A stretch of 62,723 nt of DNA from Oscillochloris sp. GTDB lineage: Bacteria; Chloroflexota; Chloroflexia; Chloroflexales; Chloroflexaceae. The notes beneath the pieces are model-generated. The model was not told the origin of the DNA, made no database searches, and was given only the letters and a program-made list of their open reading frames with translations. This document shows positions 54,832-62,723 of the stretch, one piece after another. A program made the translations under genes and the position numbers. The stretch is taken from contig JAAUQO010000006.1 in NCBI GenBank assembly GCA_012032775.1, positions 1-62,723 of the forward strand. Direction: 5' to 3'. Each line of letters begins with the position of its first letter. Positions within the stretch are counted from its first letter, which is position 1.

Positions 54832-55992
54832 TTATGCTTTGGATGTTTCGTGGGCGACGGCTGCGTCGAGGCGGCGCACAATGCCGGCGATCAGGCGTGC
54901 GGCGCGTTCAACCAGGGCCGGATCGGCGGGAGTTGCGTTGCTGTTCGATTCGCCATTGGGCAGACTAAGAATACACAGGGTAGGAATAGCGCGACGGAGA
55001 AAAGGAAGCGTGAGATCATCGTCGGCATAGTAGGGGCGCGGCTCGGCGTCGATTGATGAATCAGACGCATCAACGGCTGCGGCGAATTGCAGGAGTTGGT
55101 TGCTCATGGGATGATTGCCCAGCGCGCCGGTACGCGTGGCATAGCTCAGTTGGCCCTGATCGAGATGTTGGATGACAATAGCCAGGGTTTCGCCGGGATG
55201 AAAGGGAAAGCGGCGAACCACTAATTCTACACCGGCGCGATCGGCGTATGCGCCGCCGACGCCAATGGCCCACAATTCAACGTGTTGTAACCCTGTGAGC
55301 CGTTGGGCGGTTGCGATCAGTGTCGCGAGTGCGCCGATACCGCCATCGAATGGAGTGCTGAGTGTCGGTGGCGTACGGGCGGCGATCAGCAGCGGCACCT
55401 GGGCGAGCGTCGATATCACGCCAAGGGATAGGGCAAATGCCGGATACCACAGACTAAGGGCGGCGGAAATGCCCGGCAGGGCAAGCAGCAGCAGGCGCAA
55501 CAGGGTTGCCGAGCGACCGGGGCCGGCAAGTGTCGCGAGTCCGTGTCGTTGGGGAGGCGTGTCGAGCGGCGCAATCAGCAACACCCGCCGGCGTGGGGCT
55601 GCCGGCCGGTCGGTATCATGCGGTTCGACGGCGCGATTGGCGATAATCGTCTGGCTTGGTCGGCGCGGAAGGAGATCGGATAAGGGCGCGAACAGGCTAT
55701 TGGCGAGGGCCGCAAGGACTGCCCAGATCGCGAGCAGCAGGGCAGGCAGCGGCAACCAGATTAATGTGACGGCGGCGAGGATGGCGAGCAGGGTGGGAAG
55801 AATATGAGCGCCGCTGCGATATGGTGTAACGTGAACTTCGCGGGTATCGACGCGCATGCCGCTGCGCCGGAGCCGGGCATTCAGATAGGCGGCAATTGTC
55901 GCTTCGGCGGGGGAAGAGGGCGGGCGAGGCCCGCCCTGATCGGCGAGTTGCAGCAGCAGCGTGCGAACTTCATCCTGTGCCGGCCGGCTCAC
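54832..55992 (-). CDS. M28-peptidase-like membrane protein, probably inactive
   Basis: A 386-residue protein with an N-terminal cytoplasmic segment, paired membrane helices (about 60-100 and 160-210), and an aminopeptidase-like (M28) fold. Where active M28 enzymes have AHxD and a DD zinc site, this has IAPLDTP and PFDGGIGALATLI, so metal ligands are mostly lost. It could be a structural relative with a binding role. Its ATG overlaps the stop of the PPC-domain gene by 4 bp, so the two are co-translated and it probably works with that secreted protein. Confidence 0.65.
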   Translation of the reverse strand: MSRPAQDEVRTLLLQLADQGGPRPPSSPAEATIAAYLNARLRRSGMRVDTREVHVTPYRSGAHILPTLLAILAAVTLIWLPLPALLLAIWAVLAALANSLFAPLSDLLPRRPSQTIIANRAVEPHDTDRPAAPRRRVLLIAPLDTPPQRHGLATLAGPGRSATLLRLLLLALPGISAALSLWYPAFALSLGVISTLAQVPLLIAARTPPTLSTPFDGGIGALATLIATAQRLTGLQHVELWAIGVGGAYADRAGVELVVRRFPFHPGETLAIVIQHLDQGQLSYATRTGALGNHPMSNQLLQFAAAVDASDSSIDAEPRPYYADDDLTLPFLRRAIPTLCILSLPNGESNSNATPADPALVERAARLIAGIVRRLDAAVAHETSKA

Positions 55993-57509
55993 GGTTCTGG
56001 TGTATTTGTCGGCGTCGGCGTCGGCGTATCATCGAGCGGAAACTCCTCGATCGGCGTACCGGTGGGCGCCGGCGTACCGGCCGGTTGCGAGGTTGGCCGA
56101 TTGGCAGGCGCGCCGGCGCGGCCACAGCTTGTTTGTTCGGGCAGACAGAGCAGCAGCGTCAGATCGTAGCGAATAAACTGGTTACCGATGTCGCCGACAT
56201 TCTTGATCTGCAAGAAATAGAAACCGTCAACCTCGGGAACAAACTCAATCTCCGAGTCCAGCGTATTGCCGCCGGGAATATCGTCGTTGACATCGAGGAC
56301 ACTGACGCCGTCGCGATCGGTAAGCACAATCACGGTATCGGCGCCGGCCTGGGTTTCGCCGTTCACCTCATTCCGGCCGCGATAACGCCGCGTATCGGTG
56401 AAGAGCACATACCGCTTGCCGGCCTTGCCGAAGAACGTGATCCAATCGGCGTCGCCGGTCGGGCAGAGTTTGCGATCTTCCTGCAACTCATTCGAGGTGA
56501 GCAGATTGGCCTGTTCAGGCAAGCCGTCGGGTTCAAAAAGATCGAGACAGACGGCTGCAACAAGCGTTGGCGTGGGGCCGTAGCTCTCGTCGATCAGCGC
56601 AATCACATAGAAATAGTTTTCGCCGCCGCTGCCGGCCGCATCACGGACGCGAATATAGTACGAGCCATCGTATGGAATGGTGATTGTGATCCGAGGCTTA
56701 ATATCGGTCGGATTGGGATTGGACGGATCGCGATTGAAAAAATCGTCGTTAAAGGCGATGCTGTTTAATTCGGGGTCGAATAACTCAAGGGTCAGATCGA
56801 TGCCGGGATCCATACGCGAGACATCGATCGTGTAGGTTTTGCCGCCGACACCGCCGAACACCAGCCAATCCTCATCGCCTGCCGGGCAGATCGTGTGTAG
56901 CTGGCTGGTCTGCACATCAAGTACCGTTGCGGAAGCCGGATTATCGTCGGGTTCGAATCCATCGGCGCAAACCGGTTGCGGTGAGCCGGTCGGCGTCGGC
57001 GTGCTGGTGGGTAGCGCGGTGACATTAATTGTCAGGGCGGCAAGGGCCTCGACACCGGAGGTTGCAGCAGGTTCCAGGCGTGCTCGGATGAGCAAGGTAT
57101 ACGATCCAGCCGCCAGGTTTGATGCGGCGTTGACCACAAATGTAATCGTGCGGAAGCCGCCGTTCTGGTTGACGACAGCCGGATCAGGAATGACCGTAAA
57201 TACCAACCCGCTTGGCGGCGGCGAACGATCGGCCGCTTGCACAATGTCAATATCGAACGTGCTTGTGACGGTGCTACTATTGCCGATATTGTTATTCAGG
57301 CGGTTCGTGAACTGGGCTGTGTTGCCCTGTTGCACGGTTACCGTGAGAGTCTGATTCTGCCAGTTAACAAGATCTTGTGCCAATGGAGCCTGCTCGGGTG
57401 CAGTTACCGGCGCGGCGGCAGCGGGAATCTGCACGTTGGCGAACATGAAGAGTAGCGTAACAACGAGGGCCGCGATTGCGGCATTGCGCAAGTGGGTGCG
57501 TGGACTCAT
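55989..57509 (-). CDS. Secreted protein with two PPC-like domains
   Basis: A 506-residue exported protein. A signal peptide (about residues 1-33, ending AAAAPV) is followed by a beta-sandwich (about 45-165), then two bacterial pre-peptidase C-terminal (PPC-type) domains. Each begins with C-x-D-x-FEPD (VCADGFEPDDNP at about 180 and VCLDLFEPDGLPEQA at about 330) and includes a DEDW/DADW motif. A Thr/Pro tail (TPTPTPTNTPEP) ends it. No protease domain is present. These are usually binding or spacer modules on the cell surface. It overlaps the next gene by 4 bp. Confidence 0.8.
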   Translation of the reverse strand: MSPRTHLRNAAIAALVVTLLFMFANVQIPAAAAPVTAPEQAPLAQDLVNWQNQTLTVTVQQGNTAQFTNRLNNNIGNSSTVTSTFDIDIVQAADRSPPPSGLVFTVIPDPAVVNQNGGFRTITFVVNAASNLAAGSYTLLIRARLEPAATSGVEALAALTINVTALPTSTPTPTGSPQPVCADGFEPDDNPASATVLDVQTSQLHTICPAGDEDWLVFGGVGGKTYTIDVSRMDPGIDLTLELFDPELNSIAFNDDFFNRDPSNPNPTDIKPRITITIPYDGSYYIRVRDAAGSGGENYFYVIALIDESYGPTPTLVAAVCLDLFEPDGLPEQANLLTSNELQEDRKLCPTGDADWITFFGKAGKRYVLFTDTRRYRGRNEVNGETQAGADTVIVLTDRDGVSVLDVNDDIPGGNTLDSEIEFVPEVDGFYFLQIKNVGDIGNQFIRYDLTLLLCLPEQTSCGRAGAPANRPTSQPAGTPAPTGTPIEEFPLDDTPTPTPTNTPEP

Positions 57510-57665
57510 CAGGGAACATGCTCCCGGCTACCTGGCTGGGGTTAAAATCGCCCGCATTATAGCCCCCAGGATAGGGAGTGTCAAGCAATTTTGTATTACA
57601 GGCAACTGATTTCGATACCGAACGACGCTGGTCGGCATCGAGATTCAGCGCATTCTAACGAGAAA

Positions 57666-58688
57666 CTACAGTTTGCGGCCCAGGGCTATGGCAACGGCGG
57701 CAAGGCGCGGCATAAGCGTAGCGAAGTTTTCACAATTCAGTGATTGGCTGCCATCGGATCGCGCACGGTCGGGATCGGGGTGGACTTCGATGATAATGCC
57801 GTCGGCGCCTGATGCAATTGCGGCGAGGCTGAGCGGCGGCACCAGGTACCATTTGCCGGTGCCGTGGCTGGGATCGGCGAGCACCGGCAAGTGGGTGCGG
57901 CGCTTGGCGACGGCAACGGCGTTCAGGTCAAGCGTGTTGCGCGTGGCGGTCTCGAAGGTGCGAATACCGCGCTCGCACAGAATAACCTTCGGGTTGCCCT
58001 CTTGTTGCGCCACAACATACTCGGCCGAGAGCAGCCATTCCTCGATCGTAGCTGAGAGGCCGCGCTTGAGCAGCACCGGCAGGTTGGTGCGGCCGACTTC
58101 TTCCAACAGTTGGTAGTTCTGCATGTTACGGGCGCCGATCTGCAAGACATCGGCGTAGCGAGCTACGAGATCGACATCGTTCGGCGTCATAACCTCGGTG
58201 ACAATCGGCAGGCCGGTTTCGGCGCGGGCCTGTGCGAGCAGTTTGAGGCCGGCCTCGCCCATACCGCGGAAGGTGTAGGGTGAGGATCGCGGCTTGAATG
58301 CGCCGCCGCGCAGCATTGTTGCGCCGGCCTCGCGAACGGCGCGGGCCGTAGCCATAATTTGCTCTTCACTCTCGACGCTGCATGGCCCGGCGATGACCGT
58401 CAGGTGCGGGCCGCCGACGACCGTATCGCCGACGTTCACCAATGTATCTTCCTTGCGCAGTTCGCGCGACACCAGTTTGTACGGCTGTGTGATGCGGAGC
58501 GTCTCGCGCACGCCGCTGAAATGGGCAAGTTCTTCGCGCAGTTCGGGCGGGATCATGGCGCCGACGACACCGATCACGGTGCGTTCTTCGCCGCGAATGA
58601 GATGGCCGTGCAGTTGATGTTCTTCCAGCCGCTCCAACACCGTTGCGATCTGTTCCTCGGTCGATCCGGCCTGCATGACGACGATCAT
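57666..58688 (-). CDS. aroF: 3-deoxy-7-phosphoheptulonate synthase
   Basis: DAHP synthase (type I beta, 340 residues), which joins PEP and erythrose-4-phosphate at the entry to the shikimate pathway. An N-terminal ferredoxin-like regulatory domain (about 1-75) precedes the barrel. Barrel markers are [67 protein letters not shown] and [14 protein letters not shown] chose the ATG at 58688. It follows aroH by 114 bp and should share the Phe/Tyr attenuator upstream of aroH. Confidence 0.95.
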   Translation of the reverse strand: MIVVMQAGSTEEQIATVLERLEEHQLHGHLIRGEERTVIGVVGAMIPPELREELAHFSGVRETLRITQPYKLVSRELRKEDTLVNVGDTVVGGPHLTVIAGPCSVESEEQIMATARAVREAGATMLRGGAFKPRSSPYTFRGMGEAGLKLLAQARAETGLPIVTEVMTPNDVDLVARYADVLQIGARNMQNYQLLEEVGRTNLPVLLKRGLSATIEEWLLSAEYVVAQQEGNPKVILCERGIRTFETATRNTLDLNAVAVAKRRTHLPVLADPSHGTGKWYLVPPLSLAAIASGADGIIIEVHPDPDRARSDGSQSLNCENFATLMPRLAAVAIALGRKL

Positions 58689-58802
58689 GGAATTGTCCTT
58701 TTCTTGCTTATTGCAGGCGCACATGGTGCGCCACCTTGATAAATGGCGGCGCCGGTTGTTGCGCTGCTTCGGGTTGCGACTTGTCCGATCCGCATGGCGC
58801 AT

Positions 58803-59171
58803 TTACCTCGTGCGGTCGGGCCGCAAAGATTCGGCGCCGTTGGTATAAATGTGAACGACTTCGTCGGCGCGGCGCTCGGTATTCCAGTGGACGAGGACGC
58901 GGATGCAGTAGGGCAGGCTGCCGGGAACGGTCATCTCGTGGCCGCACAGCAGGGCGGTGTCGAGCCATCCGAGTCCACGGGCGGCGACGGCGGGAAATTC
59001 GGCGTTCAGGTCGGGTGTGGTGGTGAAGATCGCACTGGCGATATCGTCGGGATGCAGGTTGTTGGCTTCGATCAGGCGTTCAAGCATGGCGCGGGTGGCA
59101 TCCAGGATCGCTTCGCGGGTGTTTTCTGCGCAGGTTGTGGCGCCGCGAATCCCTCGACAACGGACAGTCAT
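58803..59171 (-). CDS. aroH: Chorismate mutase, AroH type
   Basis: A 122-residue trimeric chorismate mutase that makes prephenate, the branch to Phe and Tyr. RGIRGATTCAENTREAIL at the start, TTTPDLNAEFPA, CIRVLVHWNT and LRPD at the end match the AroH family (active-site Arg in RGIRG and CIRV, Glu in GHEM). It is the first gene after a leader that codes a Phe/Tyr-rich peptide and carries a terminator hairpin, then leads to DAHP synthase. Regulation by Phe/Tyr supply is strongly implied. Confidence 0.96.
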   Translation of the reverse strand: MTVRCRGIRGATTCAENTREAILDATRAMLERLIEANNLHPDDIASAIFTTTPDLNAEFPAVAARGLGWLDTALLCGHEMTVPGSLPYCIRVLVHWNTERRADEVVHIYTNGAESLRPDRTR

Positions 59172-59209
59172 AGGTTTGCCCTCTCTCTGTTGGCGACAGA
59201 ATACAGAAA

Positions 59210-59237
59210 GGGCGTGAAGCCCGGTTGCTTCACGCCC
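59210..59237 (-). terminator. Attenuator hairpin of the aroH operon
   Basis: On the minus strand, 5' arm GGGCGTGAAGC (59237-59227), loop AACCGG and 3' arm GCTTCACGCCC (59220-59210), followed by TTTCTGT. It is a perfect 11-bp stem with a short, imperfect T-tract. It lies 39 bp before aroH and 27 nt after the leader-peptide stop codon, as in classical attenuators. Confidence 0.85.
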
Positions 59238-59263
59238 TCGAATGAGTTTCTGTCAGGTTCAGT

Positions 59264-59350
59264 TTACGAGACAGTGCGAAGCGACCGGGCCGTATGTAGC
59301 TCGGTAAAGTAATAAAAGTAGCCGTAAAACGTGTTTGCCAGATTCGGCAT
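59264..59350 (-). CDS. Phe/Tyr-rich leader peptide of the aroH operon
   Basis: A 28-residue open frame with ATG at 59350 and TAA at 59266-59264. Residues 8-15 read FYGYFYYF: seven of eight are Phe or Tyr. The codons that follow (TCG CTT CGC, residues 23-25) form GCTTCGC (59282-59276). This can pair with GTGAAGC (59233-59227) of the terminator's 5' arm, giving an antiterminator when a ribosome stalls at residues 8-15. AAGAAAGAG precedes the ATG. This is a regulatory peptide and needs no other function. Confidence 0.85.
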   Translation of the reverse strand: MPNLANTFYGYFYYFTELHTARSLRTVS

Positions 59351-59386
59351 TGGCTCTTTCTTACGATTCGCTGGTCGCTCGTGGGG

Positions 59387-59415
59387 AATATAGCATAGGC
59401 GCGCTATGGCGTCAA
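59387..59415 (-). promoter_or_regulatory. Promoter of the aroH operon
   Basis: On the minus strand, -35 TTGACG (59415-59410), 17-bp spacer and -10 TATATT (59392-59387). The predicted start near 59380 is about 30 nt before the leader-peptide ATG. Confidence 0.85.
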
Positions 59416-59498
59416 GATGGAGTATGATAAAGGCGCTACAGCGAAGATTTTTGCTGATCGGGGCGCTTGTGGCTCTAGGATCGGCAAAAGAAGAAGTT

Positions 59499-60570
59499 AT
59501 GTCGAAACGAAATCGCCAGTATTCTGCGCCGGCTAGCCTTGAATCACGGCAGGTCGAACTTGTGGTGGCCGATGGTTTGCAGCCGTTGGCGCAGACGGAA
59601 ATACGCCGCCTGACTCAGGGCGCACGCGTGCAGGAAGTCGGGCCGGGTGTGTTCGCCATGCGCTATCAGGGCGATCTGCGGGTGTTGTTGGAACTGCGGA
59701 CGGTGGCGAGTGCGGCCCTGGTGCGGCATTTTGCGGTGCCGCGGCCAAAAGCATTGTTGGGCGATGAACATCTGCGCGCGGCGCTGGCCAGCATCGGCCA
59801 GGTGCTGAAGTTGCATAAGCCGGGTACGTTCAAGACACTGTATTTGAGTGCGGCGGGCGCCGACTCGCCGGTGTTGACGCGTTTGAAGCACGAATACGCG
59901 ACGCGGCTGGGATTAAGCGTGGGCGAAGAGGATGGCGATCTGCTGTTGCGGTTGCGCCGGGCTGTTGAGGGCGATGGCTGGGAGTTGTTGGTGCGGATTG
60001 CCCCACGCCCGCTTGCGACGCGCTCCTGGCGTGTGTGTAATCTGGAAGGCGCGCTGAATGGGCCGGTGGCGTATGCCCTAGCCCTGCTGAGCGGCGGCAA
60101 GCCCAACGATGTGTTTTTGAATATTGCCTGCGGGTCGGGTTCGATCTTGATCGAGCGCTTGCTGACAGGGCCGGCGCGCCGGGCGATCGGCTGTGATACG
60201 AGTTTTGCGGCGTTGGGTTGCGCTAAAGCGAATGTTGAGGCGGCGGGTCTGAGCGATCACTGCGAGTTGCAACAATGGGATGCGACGGCGCTACCATTGT
60301 CGGATCGCAGCGTGAGTGCGTTGGCCGCCGATCTGCCCTTCGGCCATCTGGTTGGCTCGCATAGCGAGAATCTGACCCTTTACCCGGCATTGTTGGCCGA
60401 AGCGGCGCCGGGTGCGGCCCGGGCCGGCGCCCCTGTTTGCGGCACTCTCGCACGAAGTGCGCTTGATGGAGCGCCTGCTGACCGATGATCCGCGTTGGGA
60501 GGTGTTGCAACAGGTGCGGATCGACCAGGGCGGCTTGAATCCCCGTATCTATGTGCTGGAACGCAGATAG
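59499..60570 (+). CDS. THUMP-type RNA methyltransferase, frameshifted
   Basis: About 357 residues of the UPF0020/RlmL-TrmN-like methyltransferase family. The N-terminal half is a THUMP-like RNA-binding region, residues about 170-230 link to the catalytic part, and FLNIACGSGSILIERLL is the SAM motif, with DLPFGH as the catalytic (N/D)PP-like motif. It likely methylates the exocyclic amine of a guanine in tRNA or rRNA; the target is unknown. The frame changes near 60421-60428. Removing one base (or adding two) restores APLFAALSHEVRLMERLL to the stop at 60570. I chose the ATG at 59499; upstream ATG codons lie in the divergent aro promoter. Confidence 0.82.
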
Positions 60571-60607
60571 GCCAACTGCGAAAGACAAGATGCGGCGCGC
60601 TTGTATC

Positions 60608-60662
60608 TTGACAACCGACCGTCTGGACGGTATCTTGTTAAAGAGCCGACCGTCTGGACGGT
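60608..60662 (+). promoter_or_regulatory. TetR-type promoter with two identical operators
   Basis: -35 TTGACA (60608-60613), 17-bp spacer and -10 TATCTT (60631-60636). A perfect palindrome ACCGTCTGGACGGT fills the spacer (60618-60631), and an identical copy lies at 60649-60662. The centre distance is 31 bp, about three helix turns. These are the likely sites for the TetR protein encoded next. Confidence 0.85.
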
Positions 60663-60683
60663 TTGGTTTAAAGGAGGGATGGA

Positions 60684-61262
60684 ATGGGCGCGAGTAAGGA
60701 TGACGCACAGACAACCCGGCAGCGCCTGCTTGAAGCGGCGTTGCAAGTATTGCGTGAGGAAGGATCGGGAAAGCTGACGCTGGATCAGATTGCACGCACG
60801 GCAGGCGTCAGTAAAGGTGGTTTACTGCACCATTTTCCATCAAAGGATGCGCTGTACGAAGCGCTGATCAGCGACATGTTGCGTGATTTTGAGGAGCGGG
60901 TGGCGCATTTTTACGCGGCTGAGCCGGATACGGCGGGCCGGTTGATGCGGGCATATATCCGCGCAACGTTTGCCGAAACATCGAGCGAATTGCCATTACC
61001 ACTGGAGGTAGGAACGCATTTGTTGGCAACAATGGTGGGGCAGCCGCATCTGCGCGCGCTGATCGCCGCCGATACCCTGGCGTGGCAGGAACGGTTGTTG
61101 AACGACGGCTTGCCGGCCGGTCGGGTGCTGGTGATCCGCCAGGCCACCGATGGCTATTGGACGGAGCGCTGGCTTGGGATTGTGAACGATCCGACGACTC
61201 ATAACGCGCTTATCGAGGAACTTCTGGCGCTTACGACAGGAGAAACACCTGATGCTGAGTGA
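60684..61262 (+). CDS. TetR-family repressor
   Basis: A 192-residue TetR protein. The DNA-binding helix-turn-helix is LTLDQIARTAGVSKGGLLHHFPSKDALYEAL (about 33-63), and the C-terminal helices form the ligand pocket (TetR_C-like). GGAGG lies 7 nt upstream of the ATG. It overlaps the MFS transporter by 11 bp, and two identical palindromes sit in its promoter, so it most likely represses its own operon and releases it on binding an exported compound. Confidence 0.93.
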   Translation: MGASKDDAQTTRQRLLEAALQVLREEGSGKLTLDQIARTAGVSKGGLLHHFPSKDALYEALISDMLRDFEERVAHFYAAEPDTAGRLMRAYIRATFAETSSELPLPLEVGTHLLATMVGQPHLRALIAADTLAWQERLLNDGLPAGRVLVIRQATDGYWTERWLGIVNDPTTHNALIEELLALTTGETPDAE

Positions 61263-62466
61263 GACGGTGCATTCAGGGCGGTCGCCATTGGCTATCCCTG
61301 CCTTTCGTTGGCTCTGGGCCGGCTGGACGTTCACCGGATTGGGAATTCAGGTCTACGCGGTTGCGCTGGTCTGGCTGGTGCTGGAGTTAACGGGATCGGG
61401 GTTGAATCTGGGAACCGTCCTGACGGCGGCGGCAGTACCGCGGGCGATGATAATGCTGGTGAGCGGGGTGTTGATCGACCGTACTTCGCCGCGCCTGGCA
61501 TTGTTGGTGGCCGGCTTGATCAGCGCGGTATTACTCGGCAGTTTGGCAGTTTTGACGGCGCTGGGTTGGATTCAATTTCTCGGGTTACTGGCGATCGCAG
61601 CGGTGCAGGGGCTGATGGATGCGTTCTTCTACCCGGCGGCGATGGCGCAACTGGCGCGTACGGTGGTGCCGGCGCAGCTTACCCAGGCGAATGCGTTGTT
61701 TCAAACCTCCGACAGTATTGCCAATATTCTTGGCCCGGCGCTGGGCGGACTGCTGGTGGGCGCGGTTGGTTTAGTGCCGGCGTTAGGGGTGAATAGCGGC
61801 CTGTTCCTGATCGGAGTGTTGCTGATTCTGGCGATTAGCCCAACTGCAGAGCAACAGGCGCTTGATCAGCCGGAAATGCCGTTCGGCAAGGCATTGATCG
61901 AGGGGTTGCGCTACGCCTGGGAACGTCCGGCAGTGCGATTGAGCCTGGTGATGATCGCACTGCTGAATTTTGCGGCGATCGGCCCAACACTGGTGGGCGG
62001 CGCGATGCTGGTTTCGCAGCGCTTCGGCGGCGAGGCGACCATGTTCGGCTGGTTGCTGGCAGGCTATGGCGTTGGCGCGCTGTTTGGCGGTTTAGGTGCC
62101 GGTTGGATGCCGAAGGTGGCTCATCCAAATTTGCTGCTGGCCTGGCTGATGGTGGGCATGGGTCTGGGGATGGGCTTGACGGGGGTGGCGCCGAATTTCT
62201 GGGTGGCCTTTGGGCTTCAGGCGGCCATGGGCGTCGGCGTCGGAATGTTGACCGTCATTGCGGTGAGTTGGTTGCAGGAGCAGACCAGCGCCGCGATGCA
62301 GGGGCGAATGGCGAGTTTGCTGGTGTTTTCGGCGGTTGCGCTTGATCCATTCTCGAATGGTTTGGCAGGTGTGATCAGTGAGTTGAGCCTGACGGGGTTG
62401 TTTGTGGGGGCGGGAGTATTGATGCTGGTGGTGGGAATCGTGGTTTTGGGGCGGCGTGAGGGATGA
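61252..62466 (+). CDS. MFS efflux transporter
   Basis: A 404-residue major facilitator with about 12 membrane helices, related to EntS-like drug or siderophore exporters. The cytoplasmic loop motif between helices 2 and 3 reads GVLIDRTSPRLALLVAG, and FGWLLAGYGVGALFGGLGAG is the second-half counterpart. It is translated from an 11-bp overlap with the TetR repressor gene, so export and regulation are paired. Substrate unknown; proton antiport is the usual energy source. Confidence 0.92.
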   Translation: MLSETVHSGRSPLAIPAFRWLWAGWTFTGLGIQVYAVALVWLVLELTGSGLNLGTVLTAAAVPRAMIMLVSGVLIDRTSPRLALLVAGLISAVLLGSLAVLTALGWIQFLGLLAIAAVQGLMDAFFYPAAMAQLARTVVPAQLTQANALFQTSDSIANILGPALGGLLVGAVGLVPALGVNSGLFLIGVLLILAISPTAEQQALDQPEMPFGKALIEGLRYAWERPAVRLSLVMIALLNFAAIGPTLVGGAMLVSQRFGGEATMFGWLLAGYGVGALFGGLGAGWMPKVAHPNLLLAWLMVGMGLGMGLTGVAPNFWVAFGLQAAMGVGVGMLTVIAVSWLQEQTSAAMQGRMASLLVFSAVALDPFSNGLAGVISELSLTGLFVGAGVLMLVVGIVVLGRREG

Positions 62467-62503
62467 AGCGAAACGAGAAATGCGAAATATACACTGGGCG
62501 GGA

Positions 62504-62723
62504 TCAGTCTAAGAAGGCCGTCAATTCGGCCTGGTGAGGCAGGGCGGTCTGGGCGCCGAGGCGGGTGGCGGCGAGGCGCAGGTTGAAGGTGCGGGCCTCG
62601 GTGTAATCGTGCGGCCCGCCCTGCGGACACTTGGTCTCGGGCAATTGGTCCGCCCGCCAGCGGCCTTTGCACTTTTTGCAATCGACCATGGGGTCGGTGA
62701 AGCCCTGCACGTGGCCGGAGGCC
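62504..62723 (-). CDS. glyS: Glycyl-tRNA synthetase fragment, truncated
   Basis: The frame is open to the right edge and reads [27 protein letters not shown], then [15 protein letters not shown]. This is the zinc-bearing segment of bacterial alpha2-type glycyl-tRNA synthetase, which in intact proteins continues (NLMFKT..) for more than 300 residues. Here it departs after FNL into [19 protein letters not shown] and stops at 62504. No frame restores the family, so this is either a real truncation or a chimeric join near 62580. If a working copy exists it lies elsewhere. Confidence 0.7.
   Translation of the reverse strand, partial: ASGHVQGFTDPMVDCKKCKGRWRADQLPETKCPQGGPHDYTEARTFNLRLAATRLGAQTALPHQAELTAFLD

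Overview
The window (about 62.7 kb, GC-rich) looks like a chromosomal segment of a Chloroflexia bacterium, probably from the Chloroflexales or a close relative. This is inferred from the gene set and protein style, not from a marker-gene tree. Supporting content: RNase J, a KimA-type potassium permease, a CarH-type B12 photoreceptor beside phytoene synthase, a ChlI-type AAA+ ATPase, a methanogen-type thymidylate synthase fused to MtrA-like modules, and several lineage-typical unknown proteins. No prophage, insertion sequence, integron, CRISPR array or rRNA gene was seen. There is one tRNA (Val, anticodon CAC, CCA encoded).

Layout. 0-10 kb: an alpha/beta hydrolase running off the left edge, a radical SAM repair-type protein, an unknown protein with hisC, a GAF/PAS histidine kinase overlapping a sugar epimerase, a MarR regulator, and a type-4 uracil-DNA glycosylase with a small membrane protein. 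10-16 kb: RNase J, the fused thymidylate synthase with dcd, then Nudix, CcdA and a small unknown gene on the other strand. 16-21 kb: a response regulator fused to a flavin oxidoreductase, its cNMP-binding-domain histidine kinase, and a glycosyltransferase. 22-30 kb: hydrolase, RlmI-type methyltransferase, argJ, LON-like protein, DUF503, ChlI-like ATPase, then threonine dehydratase divergent from a MerR/GyrI-like regulator. 30-40 kb: tRNA-Val, ugd, ornithine cyclodeaminase-like gene, rpsA divergent from kimA, a sigma-70 factor, an SDR and a polyprenyl synthase. 40-46 kb: ECF sigma/RskA, an Eis-like acetyltransferase, a HAD hydrolase, and a divergent sigma-like protein with a double zinc-finger partner. 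46-52.7 kb: GAPDH, CvpA-like protein, NDP-sugar pyrophosphorylase, GDP-mannose dehydratase-like protein, CarH and CrtB. 52.7-62.7 kb: DUF2085, HtrA lipoprotein, M28-like and PPC-domain proteins, an aromatic amino acid operon (aroH, DAHP synthase), a THUMP-type methyltransferase, a TetR/MFS pair and a broken glyS.

Most notable regulatory find: the aroH-DAHP synthase operon has a full ribosome-mediated attenuator. It has a consensus promoter, a 28-residue leader peptide with FYGYFYYF at residues 8-15, an alternative pairing and an intrinsic hairpin just before aroH. Other readable control sites are a 19-bp-spacer MerR promoter with a perfect dyad, a TetR promoter with two identical palindromes, tandem TGTAC repeats before crtB, and terminator-bearing leaders in front of both rpsA and kimA.

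Caution: at least eleven reading-frame breaks fall inside otherwise intact conserved genes, and nine are explained by one missing base. This pattern suggests uncorrected indel errors more than real pseudogenes, so frameshifted genes are listed as single loci.
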